Shown piece after piece: positions 1 to 7,517 of a stretch of DNA of 39,648 bases (its first letter is position 1; each line of letters starts with the position of its first letter). The translations under genes and the position numbers were made by a program. Below the pieces are notes generated by a model. It made no database searches. It worked only from the letters and a program-made list of their open reading frames with translations, and was not told where the DNA came from. This stretch comes from Streptomyces viridochromogenes (lineage in GTDB: Bacteria > Actinomycetota > Actinomycetes > Streptomycetales > Streptomycetaceae). The stretch lies in NCBI RefSeq assembly GCF_001270495.1, contig NZ_LGUR01000251.1, positions 1 to 39,648 of the forward strand. The letters run 5' to 3'.

Positions 1-1
1 T

Positions 2-175
2 GTGAAGATGCTCCAGCAGCCGAACCACCCCCAGACCACGGCCGCCGTCCCGAAGCTGATCGCCGAGACACTGGAAGCACAGAGCACGGACATCGACACG
101 GTCTCCGGCGCCACGATCACCAGCGACGGCTACAAGGAGTCCCTCCAGGCCGCCATCGACGCCAAGGGCGCCTGA
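2..175 (+). CDS. FMN-binding domain protein, C-terminal end only
   Basis: Only the last 57 codons are in the window; the start lies upstream. The visible end carries SGATITS preceded by Asp-Thr-Val. This matches the D-x-x-(S/T)-G-A-T signature of FMN-binding (FMN_bind) domains, in which the last Thr is covalently flavinylated by ApbE. Such proteins in Gram-positives are usually secreted or membrane-anchored electron carriers, but the N-terminus that would show this is missing. The next gene is apbE, one base after the TGA, which supports the enzyme-substrate reading. The motif call is secure; the electron-transfer role is inferred from the family. Confidence 0.85.
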   Translation: MKMLQQPNHPQTTAAVPKLIAETLEAQSTDIDTVSGATITSDGYKESLQAAIDAKGA

Positions 176-176
176 C

Positions 177-917
177 GTGCACCGCGTCGAGCATGTGATG
201 GGGTTCCCGGTCTCGCTGCGGGTCGACGACGAGCACATCGGCGAGGAGGCGGCCGACGCCGTCTTCGCGTGGCTGCGTGCGGTCGACGCCCGGTTCAGCC
301 CGTTCAAGGCCGACAGCGAGGTGTGCCGGCTCGACCGGGGCGAGATCGCGCGGAGCGAGGTCAGCGCGGACCTCGCCGAGGTCCTCGACCTGTGCGAGGA
401 GTACCGGGTCGCCACCGGCGGCGCCTTCGACGTACGGCTCCCGGGGCGCGGGCTCGATCCGTGCGCGGTGGTGAAGGGCTGGTCCGTGCAGCGGGCGGCC
501 GAGCTGCTGAAGGCGGCGGGCGCGGGGCGCTTCGTCCTGAACGCCGGTGGTGACGTGGTCGCCGTCGGCGGGCCCTGGCGGGTGGGGATACGCCACCCCG
601 AGCAGGCCGACAAGGTGTGCTCGGTGGCCGAGCTCACCGACGGGGCCCTCGCCACGTCCGCGTGCTACGAGCGCGGCGACCACATCATCGACGGCCGGAC
701 GGGGCGTCCGGCGACGGGACTGCTCTCGTTGAGCGTGGCGGCGTCCTCCCTGACCGTGGCGGACACCGTGGCGACGGCCGCGTTCGCGATGGGCGCGGAA
801 GGCGTCGGGTGGGCCGCCTCGCGGCCCGGCTGCGAGGTGTTCGCCGTGGACGCCGAGCGGCGGGTGTTCCGTACGGAGGGCTTCCCGGTGGCTTCCGCGG
901 AGGTGCGGGCGGCGTAA
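177..917 (+). CDS. apbE: FAD:protein FMN transferase (ApbE)
   Basis: This 246-residue protein belongs to the ApbE family, which transfers FMN from FAD through a phosphodiester bond to a Thr of an FMN_bind domain, using Mg2+. Family features are visible: RFSPFKADSE near residue 40, GGAFDV near residue 81, the VVKGW segment, LNAGGDVVAVGG near residue 121, and the C-terminal SLTVADTVATAAFAMG block with the metal-binding Asp. The start is the GTG one base after the preceding TGA, so the two genes are probably co-transcribed and coupled. No signal peptide is visible, so modification is probably cytoplasmic or coupled to export. The protein is somewhat shorter than many ApbEs (300-350 aa), mainly at the N-terminus. 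Confidence 0.9.
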   Translation: MHRVEHVMGFPVSLRVDDEHIGEEAADAVFAWLRAVDARFSPFKADSEVCRLDRGEIARSEVSADLAEVLDLCEEYRVATGGAFDVRLPGRGLDPCAVVKGWSVQRAAELLKAAGAGRFVLNAGGDVVAVGGPWRVGIRHPEQADKVCSVAELTDGALATSACYERGDHIIDGRTGRPATGLLSLSVAASSLTVADTVATAAFAMGAEGVGWAASRPGCEVFAVDAERRVFRTEGFPVASAEVRAA

Positions 918-938
918 CCGAAGCCAGAGACGCCAGAA

Positions 939-957
939 TAAGGTTAGGCTTACCTAA
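939..957 (+). promoter_or_regulatory. Iron box (DmdR1/IdeR-type operator)
   Basis: The 19-bp sequence TAAGGTTAGGCTTACCTAA lies 33 bases upstream of the ATG at 991. It matches the Streptomyces DmdR1/IdeR iron-box consensus TTAGGTTAGGCTAACCTAA at 17 of 19 positions and is palindromic around the central GGC. The known regulator represses under iron sufficiency, so the downstream DUF2470 gene should be induced by iron starvation. Site recognition is by eye. Confidence 0.88.
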
Positions 958-990
958 GTCGAACCGCCTCGGACTTCTCGAAGGGTCTCC

Positions 991-1698
991 ATGTCTGCTG
1001 CCACCTGCCCTGAGCCGACGCCGGCCGAGCGTGCCCGCTCGGTGCTGGCGGCGGCCGGCTCGCTGACCGTCACCACACGGGGCCACCGCGTCGAGCTGAT
1101 CGGCCTGCACACCGTCGACGCCGCGGCACGACTGCTCCTGCACAACCCGCCGGACAGCCACCTGGCCGCCGAGCTGGCCGTGGCGCCGAAGGGCGATCTC
1201 GCCACCCTCGTGGAATTCACCGACGTCGCCGCCGTCGCGGTGCGCGAGCGAGTGCGGTCCCGGCTGACGCTGGGCGGCTGGCTCAGCGCGCTCGGTCCGA
1301 AGAACCTGGTGTTCCATCCGGCGCGGGCCGTGCTCACCGAGGACGGCGGGACGACCGTCATCGGCCTCGACGAACTGAGCCTCGCCTCCCCCGACCCGCT
1401 GGCCAGGCACGAGGCGGAGATGCTGGCCCGGCTGGACGCGGCCCACGCCCACACCGTGGCACCGCTCGCCCGGCTGCTCCAGGCCCCGGAACAGCTCGGC
1501 GCGACCGACGTACGGCCGCTGCGGCTCGACCGGCACGGCCTGGTCCTCCGGCTGGAGACGCCGGGCTCCCACCACGACGTCCGTCTGCCCTTCGCCACCC
1601 CGGCCTCCCACCCGGGAGAGGCGGTGCGCCAGATCCACGACCTGCTGGCCGAGGCCACCGCCCGTCCACGCGGCCGCCACCTGCCGACCAGGTCGTAG
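991..1698 (+). CDS. DUF2470 domain protein (HugZ/PNPOx-like haem or iron-associated)
   Basis: This 235-residue protein has the layout of actinobacterial DUF2470 proteins: an N-terminal split-barrel-like region (roughly 1-120) and a C-terminal DUF2470-type region around residues 130-230. The C-terminal part has the SPDPLARHEAEMLARLDAAHAH segment and ends in an HHDVRLPF strand and a helix. DUF2470 is found in haem-degrading HugZ-type proteins and related pyridoxamine-phosphate-oxidase-fold proteins. The DmdR-type iron box upstream fits a role in haem or iron handling. I see no decisive catalytic residues, so haem oxygenase activity is only a possibility. The ATG at 991 is the natural start after the iron box. 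It converges with the ABC operon on the other strand. Confidence 0.75.
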   Translation: MSAATCPEPTPAERARSVLAAAGSLTVTTRGHRVELIGLHTVDAAARLLLHNPPDSHLAAELAVAPKGDLATLVEFTDVAAVAVRERVRSRLTLGGWLSALGPKNLVFHPARAVLTEDGGTTVIGLDELSLASPDPLARHEAEMLARLDAAHAHTVAPLARLLQAPEQLGATDVRPLRLDRHGLVLRLETPGSHHDVRLPFATPASHPGEAVRQIHDLLAEATARPRGRHLPTRS

Positions 1699-1720
1699 CG
1701 AGGGCGCCCCCGAAACCGCC

Positions 1721-1745
1721 GGCCTCCGGGCCACTCGCGGAGGCC
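1721..1745. terminator. Probable bidirectional terminator hairpin
   Basis: A perfect 8-bp inverted repeat, GGCCTCCG and CGGAGGCC, with a 9-base loop lies between two convergent genes that end at 1698 (+) and 1784 (-). A pyrimidine-rich stretch follows on the plus strand but there is no T-tract, as is usual in Streptomyces. Confidence 0.5.
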
Positions 1746-1783
1746 TTCCCGTCTCCTCCGCGAAGGCGCCCGGAGGTCGGCAC

Positions 1784-3325
1784 TCACCGCCGGGTTCCCG
1801 TCTCCAGACGCTCGGTGGTCCGCATGAGAGAGACCGTGAACGGGTGCTGAGGTTCCGTCAGGATCCGTTGCGCCGGACCCTGTTCGACGAGTTCACCCGC
1901 GTCCAGTACGGCGATGCGGTCCGCCAGGCGCGCGGTGTCGAGATCGTGGGTGATGAGGACGAGGGACAGGCCGTCGCCCTCCCCGGCCAGACCAGCGAGG
2001 ACGTCGAGGATGCCCCGCCGGGTGACCGTGTCCAGGCCGGAGGTGACCTCGTCGCAGATCAGCACCCGGGGCCGGGCGAGCAGGGCCCGGGCGAGGGCGG
2101 CGCGCTGGAGTTCGCCGCCGGAGAGTTCGCCGGGACGGCGGTGGGCCAGGTCCGCCGCCAGGCCGAGGCGGTGCAGGGTGGCCAACGCCTCGTCCGTGGC
2201 CTCCCGTTCGCCGGTGCCGCGCAGCCGTACCGCCGTCCGGGCCACCTGGTGCAGCACGGGCCGGTGCTCGTCGAAGGCGGCGCGGGCGTCCTGGAAGACG
2301 TACTGCACGGCGGCGAGTCGGCTCCGGTCGCGGTGGCGCAGGCTGCGCGGGAGCGGTGTTCCGTCGAGCAGGATCTCGCCGTCGTGGTCACGGTGCAGGC
2401 CCGCGAGGCAGCGGGCGAGCGTGGTCTTGCCGCTGCCGGAACGGCCGACTACGGCCAGGCATTCACCGCGGTGCAGGGTGAGGTGCGGGGCGCGCAGGAC
2501 GACGGTCCCGCGGTCGTGCACGGCGGTCAAGTCCCGTACTTCCAAGACGGGTTGCCCGGCGTCGACGCTCGCCCCGTCCCGCGGTGCCGCGCGCTGTTCG
2601 TCGAGCAGCCGACGGGTCCACTCGTGCCGGGGCGCCGTCCACAGCCGCTCCACGGGCCCGGACTCGACGACCCGGCCCGCGCGCATGACGAGGACCTCGT
2701 CGGCGAGGGCGCGGACCACGTCGAGGTCGTGACTGAGCAGGACGACCGCGATGCCACGTGCCGCCACCTGCTCCAGCTGCTCGACGATACGGCTCTTGGT
2801 CAACGCGTCCTGCCCGGTGGTGGGTTCGTCGGCGACGATGACGCGGGCGCCGAGCAGCAGGGCCTGGGCGAGGACGACGCGTTGCTGCTGGCCGCCGGAG
2901 AGCTGGTGGGGGTGACGACGCAACAGGGGTTCGCCGTCCGGGAGTTGGGCATCGGCCAGGGCGTGCAGTACCAGTTGGCGGGCTGCCTCACGGCGTTCGG
3001 CGCGGGGCAGGTGTCGGACCTGCGGGCGGGCGATGTCGTGCAGCAGCGCGCCGACCCGGCGGGCCGGGTTGAGGACGGCCGCGGGGTGCTGGGGGACGTA
3101 ACCCACCGGGCCCTCCCCGGTGCGCCGTATCCCGCCCGTGACGCGGGCGCCGGGCGGGTACTCCCCCAGCAGCGCGAGGCCCGTGGTGGTCTTGCCGCTG
3201 CCGGAGGCGCCGACGAGGGCGGTCACCTTCCCGGGCAGCACCCTCAGGTCGACTCCGTCGACGATCGCACGGCCGTCGATCTCGACGCGCAGGTCGCGGA
3301 TCTCAGCAACGGGATCACGGCTCAC
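1784..3325 (-). CDS. Fused double ATPase of a nickel/peptide-type ABC importer
   Basis: This 513-residue protein carries two complete ABC ATPase domains, as in a DppD-DppF fusion. Domain 1 (about 1-245) has Walker A GASGSGKTT, signature LSGGQQQR and Walker B RVIVADEPTTGQD. Domain 2 (about 260-513) has Walker A GRSGSGKTT, signature LSGGELQR and RVLICDEVTSGLD. It energises uptake through the two permeases encoded just upstream and needs no second ATPase gene. The GTG start at 3325 overlaps the permease stop by GTGA, so translation is coupled. An in-frame extension to 3952 runs inside the permease gene and was rejected. It is the last gene of the Zur-box operon. Nickel/dipeptide-type ABC systems also import metal-metallophore complexes (for example Cnt), which is the inferred role here. 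Confidence 0.92.
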   Translation of the reverse strand: MSRDPVAEIRDLRVEIDGRAIVDGVDLRVLPGKVTALVGASGSGKTTTGLALLGEYPPGARVTGGIRRTGEGPVGYVPQHPAAVLNPARRVGALLHDIARPQVRHLPRAERREAARQLVLHALADAQLPDGEPLLRRHPHQLSGGQQQRVVLAQALLLGARVIVADEPTTGQDALTKSRIVEQLEQVAARGIAVVLLSHDLDVVRALADEVLVMRAGRVVESGPVERLWTAPRHEWTRRLLDEQRAAPRDGASVDAGQPVLEVRDLTAVHDRGTVVLRAPHLTLHRGECLAVVGRSGSGKTTLARCLAGLHRDHDGEILLDGTPLPRSLRHRDRSRLAAVQYVFQDARAAFDEHRPVLHQVARTAVRLRGTGEREATDEALATLHRLGLAADLAHRRPGELSGGELQRAALARALLARPRVLICDEVTSGLDTVTRRGILDVLAGLAGEGDGLSLVLITHDLDTARLADRIAVLDAGELVEQGPAQRILTEPQHPFTVSLMRTTERLETGTRR

Positions 3326-4128
3326 GGGCGTCGCCCCTTCTTCTCCAGCGCGGCGTCGAAGAGCAGGTTCGTCCCCATCGTCAGCGCGACGATCAGCAGC
3401 GCGGGCACCACCACGGCCCAGGGCTGCACCAACAGGCCGGTGCGGTTGCGGTCGACCATGACCGCCCAGTCGGCGGCGTCCGGCGTGACGCCGACGCCGA
3501 GGAACGCGGCTGTCGACACCAGGTACAGCACACCGGTCAGCCGGATCCCGGCGTCGGCGGCGAGGGTGCGCAGCGCCGACCGGCCGACATAGCCGACGGC
3601 GATCCGCCACCAGGTCTCCCCCTGCATCCGCAGCGCCTCGACGGCCGGCCGCGCCGCGGCCTCTCCCGCCGCCGCCCGCACGATCCGGGCCGCGTCGGGC
3701 ACGTTCACCAGCGCCACGAGCAACGCGAGCCCGGCGGCACCCGGCGACAGCACGGAGGCCACGAGCAGGATCAGCAGCAGCGACGGTACGGCGAGCAGCA
3801 CGTCCAGCGGCCGCATCAGCAGTTCCTCCAGCCACCGCAGACGGGTGAGCGCGCTGATGAGCGCGACCGGGACGGCGACGAGATAGGCGAGGGCGGTCGC
3901 GGCCAGGGCGGTGACGACGACCGTACGGCCGCCCAGCAGGACCTGCTGCCACACGTCACGGCCCACGAAGTCGGTGCCGAGCCAGTGGTCGCCGCCGAGG
4001 GTGAAGGAGGTGGCGCGGGGGCCCGGGTCACCCACGAACAGCGGTCCGAGGAGGGCGAGCACGAGGGGGACGGCGACGACGGCGAGGCCGAGCACGAAAC
4101 GCCGCTGCCGACCGGGGAGCGTCGTCAT
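3322..4128 (-). CDS. ABC transporter permease, DppC/NikC type
   Basis: This 268-residue membrane protein has the DppC/NikC layout: a short N-terminal tail, a first membrane helix at about residues 12-32, the periplasmic-like segment with HWLGTDFVGRDVWQ that is diagnostic of this permease type, and four to five further helices. The EAA-type cytoplasmic loop (roughly VEALRMQGETWWRIA) contacts the ATPase. It overlaps the upstream permease by ATGA and the downstream ATPase by GTGA. With its partner it forms the membrane channel for the substrate bound by the lipoprotein encoded at 5144-6709. Substrate cannot be read from the sequence; a metal chelate is inferred from operon context. Confidence 0.9.
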   Translation of the reverse strand: MTTLPGRQRRFVLGLAVVAVPLVLALLGPLFVGDPGPRATSFTLGGDHWLGTDFVGRDVWQQVLLGGRTVVVTALAATALAYLVAVPVALISALTRLRWLEELLMRPLDVLLAVPSLLLILLVASVLSPGAAGLALLVALVNVPDAARIVRAAAGEAAARPAVEALRMQGETWWRIAVGYVGRSALRTLAADAGIRLTGVLYLVSTAAFLGVGVTPDAADWAVMVDRNRTGLLVQPWAVVVPALLIVALTMGTNLLFDAALEKKGRRP

Positions 4129-5147
4129 GCGACCACCCCCGCGCGCGGAGTGAGCTTGTGGGCGACCAGGTCGGCACCGAGGTTGAGCACGACCGTCAGC
4201 ACCCCGAACACCACGGCCAGCCCCTGCACCACCGGTACGTCACGTTCGGCCACGGCGTTGAGGAGGACCGTGCCCAGGCCCGGGATCACGAAGAGGGCCT
4301 CGACCACGATCACCCCGCACAGCAACCAGTCGACGGTGCGGGCCAGTTGCTGCACGGCCGGGGCGAGGGCGTTGGGCAGGGCGTGCGCGTAGCGGACGCG
4401 GGCGCCGGGGACGCCGTAGCGGTGGGCGTGGGCGGCGTAGGGGGAGGCGAGGGCGTCGACCATGCCGGCCCGGACCAGGCGGGACAGGGAGCACACCGGG
4501 CGGGACAGCAGGACCAGCACCGGCAGCACCAGCGCCGCCGGATGGCCGAGCAGGTCGGTGCCGTAGCCGACCGCCGTCGGCGGCAGCCAGGCCAGCTTCA
4601 GGGCGAGGACCGTCACCAGCAGCACCCCGAGGGCGAACTCGGGCACGGCGTACACGGCCAGCGTCACCGAGCTGACCAGCCGGTCGACGAGCCGCCCCTC
4701 GTGGCGGGCGGCGAGCACGCCGAGGCCGAAGCCGAGCGGCACGAGGAGCGCCAGCGTGAGGGCGGCCAGAACCAGGGTGGGGCCGAAGCCGTCGGCGATG
4801 TACTGGGTGACGGGGCGGCCGGAGGCCAGGGAGGTGCCGAAGTCGCCGTGCAGCAGGCCCGTCGCCCAGTCGGCCAGCCGTTCGTACGCCGGACGGTCCA
4901 GGTCCATCGCCTCACGGATGGCGGCAATGCGGGCGGGGTCCGGCTGGTCGCCGGCGAGGGCCACCGCCGCGTCGCCCGGCAGCGCCTCGGTGAGCGCGAA
5001 GACCAGCAGCACGACGGCCACGGTTTGGGCTGCGCCGAGGAGCAGGCGCCTGGCGACGAAGGATGTGCCGCGGAATGCCGGTTGTCGAGTGCGGCGCCAT
5101 GGTGGCAGGTCGCGCAGTTCCCCGCGCCCCTTTGGGGCGCGCTTCAC
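4125..5147 (-). CDS. ABC transporter permease, DppB/NikB type
   Basis: This 340-residue permease has the DppB/NikB pattern: a first helix after the start region (VARRLLLGAAQTVAVVLLVF), then the typical extracytoplasmic block with PGDAAVALAG, a conserved LDRPAYERLADWATGLLHGDFG-type segment and GTSLASGRPV, then five further helices and the EAA loop near PYAAHAHRYGVPGARV. The only plausible in-frame start is the GTG at 5147, which overlaps the TGA of the binding-protein gene by GTGA. The first ~20 codons are unusual because they are written by a palindromic dispersed repeat (see 5099-5147) rather than by ordinary permease sequence. The hairpin could lower permease expression relative to the binding protein. 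Confidence 0.88.
   Translation of the reverse strand: MKRAPKGRGELRDLPPWRRTRQPAFRGTSFVARRLLLGAAQTVAVVLLVFALTEALPGDAAVALAGDQPDPARIAAIREAMDLDRPAYERLADWATGLLHGDFGTSLASGRPVTQYIADGFGPTLVLAALTLALLVPLGFGLGVLAARHEGRLVDRLVSSVTLAVYAVPEFALGVLLVTVLALKLAWLPPTAVGYGTDLLGHPAALVLPVLVLLSRPVCSLSRLVRAGMVDALASPYAAHAHRYGVPGARVRYAHALPNALAPAVQQLARTVDWLLCGVIVVEALFVIPGLGTVLLNAVAERDVPVVQGLAVVFGVLTVVLNLGADLVAHKLTPRAGVVA
5099..5147 (-). repeat. Dispersed palindromic repeat forming the permease 5' end
   Basis: On the minus strand the start of the permease gene contains CGCGCCCC-AAA-GGGGCGCG, an 8-bp perfect stem with a 3-base loop (5123-5130 with 5134-5141), followed by GGGGAACTGCGCGACC. From memory, this combination is a very common intergenic repeat of Streptomyces genomes. 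Here it sits on the binding-protein/permease junction and is translated as the first ~15 residues of the permease. The family assignment is from memory and needs a genome-wide count. Confidence 0.65.
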
Positions 5148-6709
5148 GCCAGCCACACCTTGTCGAAGCGGGCCCAGTCCAGGGTGTTGGCGGGGGCCTT
5201 CGTCTCCACTCCCCTCACCGTGCGGCCCGTTCCGATGATCCAGTCGGCGAAGCCCCAGATGAGGAAGCCGCCCTCGGCGTACAGGCGGCGCTGCATGCGC
5301 TCGTAGACGGCGGCGCGTTCGGTCTTGTCGCGGGTGGACTGGGCCTGCTGGTAGAGGGCGTCGAAGTCCTTGTGCTGCCACTTGGTGGCGTTGGTGGTGG
5401 AGTCGGTGAGGAGGCGCTGCGAGACGTGGGCCTCGATGGGCATGGCTCCGGAGCGGTAGCAGCACAGGGTGCCGTTGTCGAGGATGTCGCTCCAGTAGGA
5501 GTCCTTGCTGCCCATCTTCACGTCGATGGTGACGCCCGCCTTGGCGGCCTGGTCGCGGAAGATGCCGGCGGCCTCGGTGAACCCGGCGGCGACGGCCGAG
5601 GTGTCCAGGGTGACCTTGAGCTTCTCGGCACCGGCCTGCTTGAGCAGGGCGCGGGCCTTGTCGAGGTCCTGCTCGCGCTGCGGCAGGTCGGCGGCGTAGT
5701 ACTCGTAGCCCTTGCCGAACAGGTCGTTGCCGACCTCGCCCGCGCCGGACAGGGCGCCGTCGACGAGTTCCTGGCGGTCGGCGATGAGGAAGAAGGCCTC
5801 GCGGACCCGCTTGTCGTCGAAGGGCGCCCGGTCGGTCTTCATGCAGAACGCCTGCATGGCGCTGTTGCGCAGCCGCACGATCTCGATCTGGCCGCCGCTC
5901 TCGTGGGCGCGGGCGGTCGTCGGGTTGAGTTCGTGCGCGTACTCGACCTGGCCGCCGAGGAGGGCGTTGACGCGGGCGGACTCCTCGTTGGCGACGACGA
6001 ACTCGATCTCGTCGAGGAGCGGGGCGCCGTCCCAGTAGTCGTCGTTGCGGCGGAAGACGGCGGAGCGGCCGGGGGCGAAGGAGACGAACCGGAAGGGGCC
6101 GGAGCCGATCGGCTTGTCGTCGAACTCGGTGGCGTTCTCGGGCACGATGTACGCGCCGAACGCCGCCAGGACGTTGGGGAATTCGGCGGTGGGCCGCTTC
6201 AGCACGAACTCGATGGACCGCTCGCCGGTGGCGCGGCTGGCGTCGAGGTCGACGGGCTCCAGGGACGCCTTGGCGCGGAACGCCTGCTTGGGGTCGGCGA
6301 TACGGCGGTAGCTGTAGAGGACGTCCTTGGCGGTGACCGGCTTCCCGTCGTGGAAGGTGGCCTGCCGCAGTGTCACCTGCCAGCGGTCGAGTGTCTTGTT
6401 GGACTCCCACTTCTCGGCGAGCCGGGGCTGGGCGGAGAGGTCGGCGCCGTAGTCGGCGAGCTTGTCGAAGAGCGCCTTGGCGCGGGCGACGTCCGCGAAG
6501 AGGTTGGCCAGGTGCGGGTCGAGGGTCTCGCTCGCTCCGCCCCCGGCGAACGCGGCGCGCAGCCGGCCGCCGCGCTTCGGGGTGCCGGAGGCGCTGTCCG
6601 CCTTGTCGTCCGTGCCGCCTGCGCAGCCGACGAGGGCGAGGGCGGCGGCGCCCGAGGTGGCGGCGAGGAAGCCGCGTCGGCGCAGGCCGGGGAAACGTTC
6701 GTCGTACAT
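5144..6709 (-). CDS. Substrate-binding lipoprotein, family 5 (nickel/peptide/metallophore type)
   Basis: This 521-residue protein is an extracellular solute-binding protein of the DppA/NikA/OppA class (SBP_bac_5). The N-terminus has a twin-arginine-like LRRRGF followed by a hydrophobic stretch and a lipobox LVGC (Cys29), indicating a Tat- or Sec-exported lipoprotein. Family features include a LAEKWESNKTLDRWQVTLRQATFHDGKPVTAKDV-like region around residues 90-125 and the PIGSGPFRFVS segment near 190. It would capture the substrate outside the cell for the two permeases and fused ATPase. It starts 25 bases after the methyltransferase stop, the only real gap in the operon. Given the linked biosynthetic genes and Zur box, a zinc-chelate ligand is inferred; an ordinary peptide remains possible. 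Confidence 0.9.
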   Translation of the reverse strand: MYDERFPGLRRRGFLAATSGAAALALVGCAGGTDDKADSASGTPKRGGRLRAAFAGGGASETLDPHLANLFADVARAKALFDKLADYGADLSAQPRLAEKWESNKTLDRWQVTLRQATFHDGKPVTAKDVLYSYRRIADPKQAFRAKASLEPVDLDASRATGERSIEFVLKRPTAEFPNVLAAFGAYIVPENATEFDDKPIGSGPFRFVSFAPGRSAVFRRNDDYWDGAPLLDEIEFVVANEESARVNALLGGQVEYAHELNPTTARAHESGGQIEIVRLRNSAMQAFCMKTDRAPFDDKRVREAFFLIADRQELVDGALSGAGEVGNDLFGKGYEYYAADLPQREQDLDKARALLKQAGAEKLKVTLDTSAVAAGFTEAAGIFRDQAAKAGVTIDVKMGSKDSYWSDILDNGTLCCYRSGAMPIEAHVSQRLLTDSTTNATKWQHKDFDALYQQAQSTRDKTERAAVYERMQRRLYAEGGFLIWGFADWIIGTGRTVRGVETKAPANTLDWARFDKVWLA

Positions 6710-6734
6710 GACTGGTCCTTACTGGTGGATCGCG

Positions 6735-7517
6735 TCAGTGGGTGGGCCGGCGCGCGACGATGTGCAGCCGGTCCGCGTCGGTGGTGGTGCCGGGCAACTC
6801 GCCCTGCTGCCAAGGGGGTTCGGTGCGCGGGCCCGGCCCGTCGTTCAGTTCGAGCACCTCGAAGCCGTGCGCGGCGAGGAAGTGGCGCAGTTCCTGCGGG
6901 AACAGCAGCCGCCAGGCGGAGCGCTGTTCGACCGGTGGTGATCCGTCGTCGGCGGTCCATACGCGGGTACGGCGCAGGAGTTGGGCCGTACGGTCGACGG
7001 TCAGGGTGGTCGTCGACCGGTAGGCGGTGCCCTGCCAGGTGAAGGCGTTGACCGTCGGGCGGTCGAGGAGGTCCGTACGGCCCAGGAAGTAGGCGCCGTT
7101 GCGCATCTCCGCGACCAGCAGCCCGCCCGGCGCGAGGGCCTGGCGGCAGGAGGCGAGGAAGCCGTCGAGCTGGTCGTTGGTGTGGCAGTACAGCAGGGAG
7201 CTGTCCAGGCAGACGACGGCGTCGAACACGCCCAGCTCGAACCCGTGCAGGTCGGCGTGGACGTACTCGGGGCCGGGGTGCCGGGCACGGGCGTACGACA
7301 GCATGGTCTCGGAGATGTCGGCGCCGGTGACCACTCGGCCGGCGGCGTGCAGGTGCGCGGCGTCACGGCCGGTGCCACAGCCCATGTCCAGGACGCGCGG
7401 CCCCGCGCCGTACCGGCGCAGGCAGTCCTCCGTCCAACGTCCGGCGAGCCGGTCGGCGTCGGGGAAGCGGGCCTCGTAGAGGGCGGGGTGGTCGGTGAGG
7501 AGGTTGCCGCCCGTCAT
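6735..7517 (-). CDS. Class I SAM-dependent methyltransferase
   Basis: This 260-residue protein shows the class I Rossmann methyltransferase fold. Motif I is VLDMGCGTGRD near residue 41, followed by VVTGADISETML (motif II acidic Asp), EYVHADLHGF, then FDAVVCLDSSLLYC and LAPGGLLVAEMRNG. It probably methylates a small molecule; no DNA, RNA or protein substrate domain is attached. The ATG at 7517 overlaps the MFS gene stop by ATGA, so it is coupled to an exporter and lies in a biosynthetic operon. An N- or O-methylation of the proposed metallophore is the most economical reading, but the substrate is not visible from the sequence. Confidence 0.88.
   Translation of the reverse strand: MTGGNLLTDHPALYEARFPDADRLAGRWTEDCLRRYGAGPRVLDMGCGTGRDAAHLHAAGRVVTGADISETMLSYARARHPGPEYVHADLHGFELGVFDAVVCLDSSLLYCHTNDQLDGFLASCRQALAPGGLLVAEMRNGAYFLGRTDLLDRPTVNAFTWQGTAYRSTTTLTVDRTAQLLRRTRVWTADDGSPPVEQRSAWRLLFPQELRHFLAAHGFEVLELNDGPGPRTEPPWQQGELPGTTTDADRLHIVARRPTH

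Noticed and set aside
1844..3592. Long plus-strand open frame opposite the ABC ATPase
   Set aside because: Antisense shadow caused by high GC; the minus strand has clear Walker and signature motifs.
3322..3952. N-terminal extension of the ATPase gene to 3952
   Set aside because: The extension is Arg/Ala-rich, without domain, and overlaps the permease reading frame entirely.
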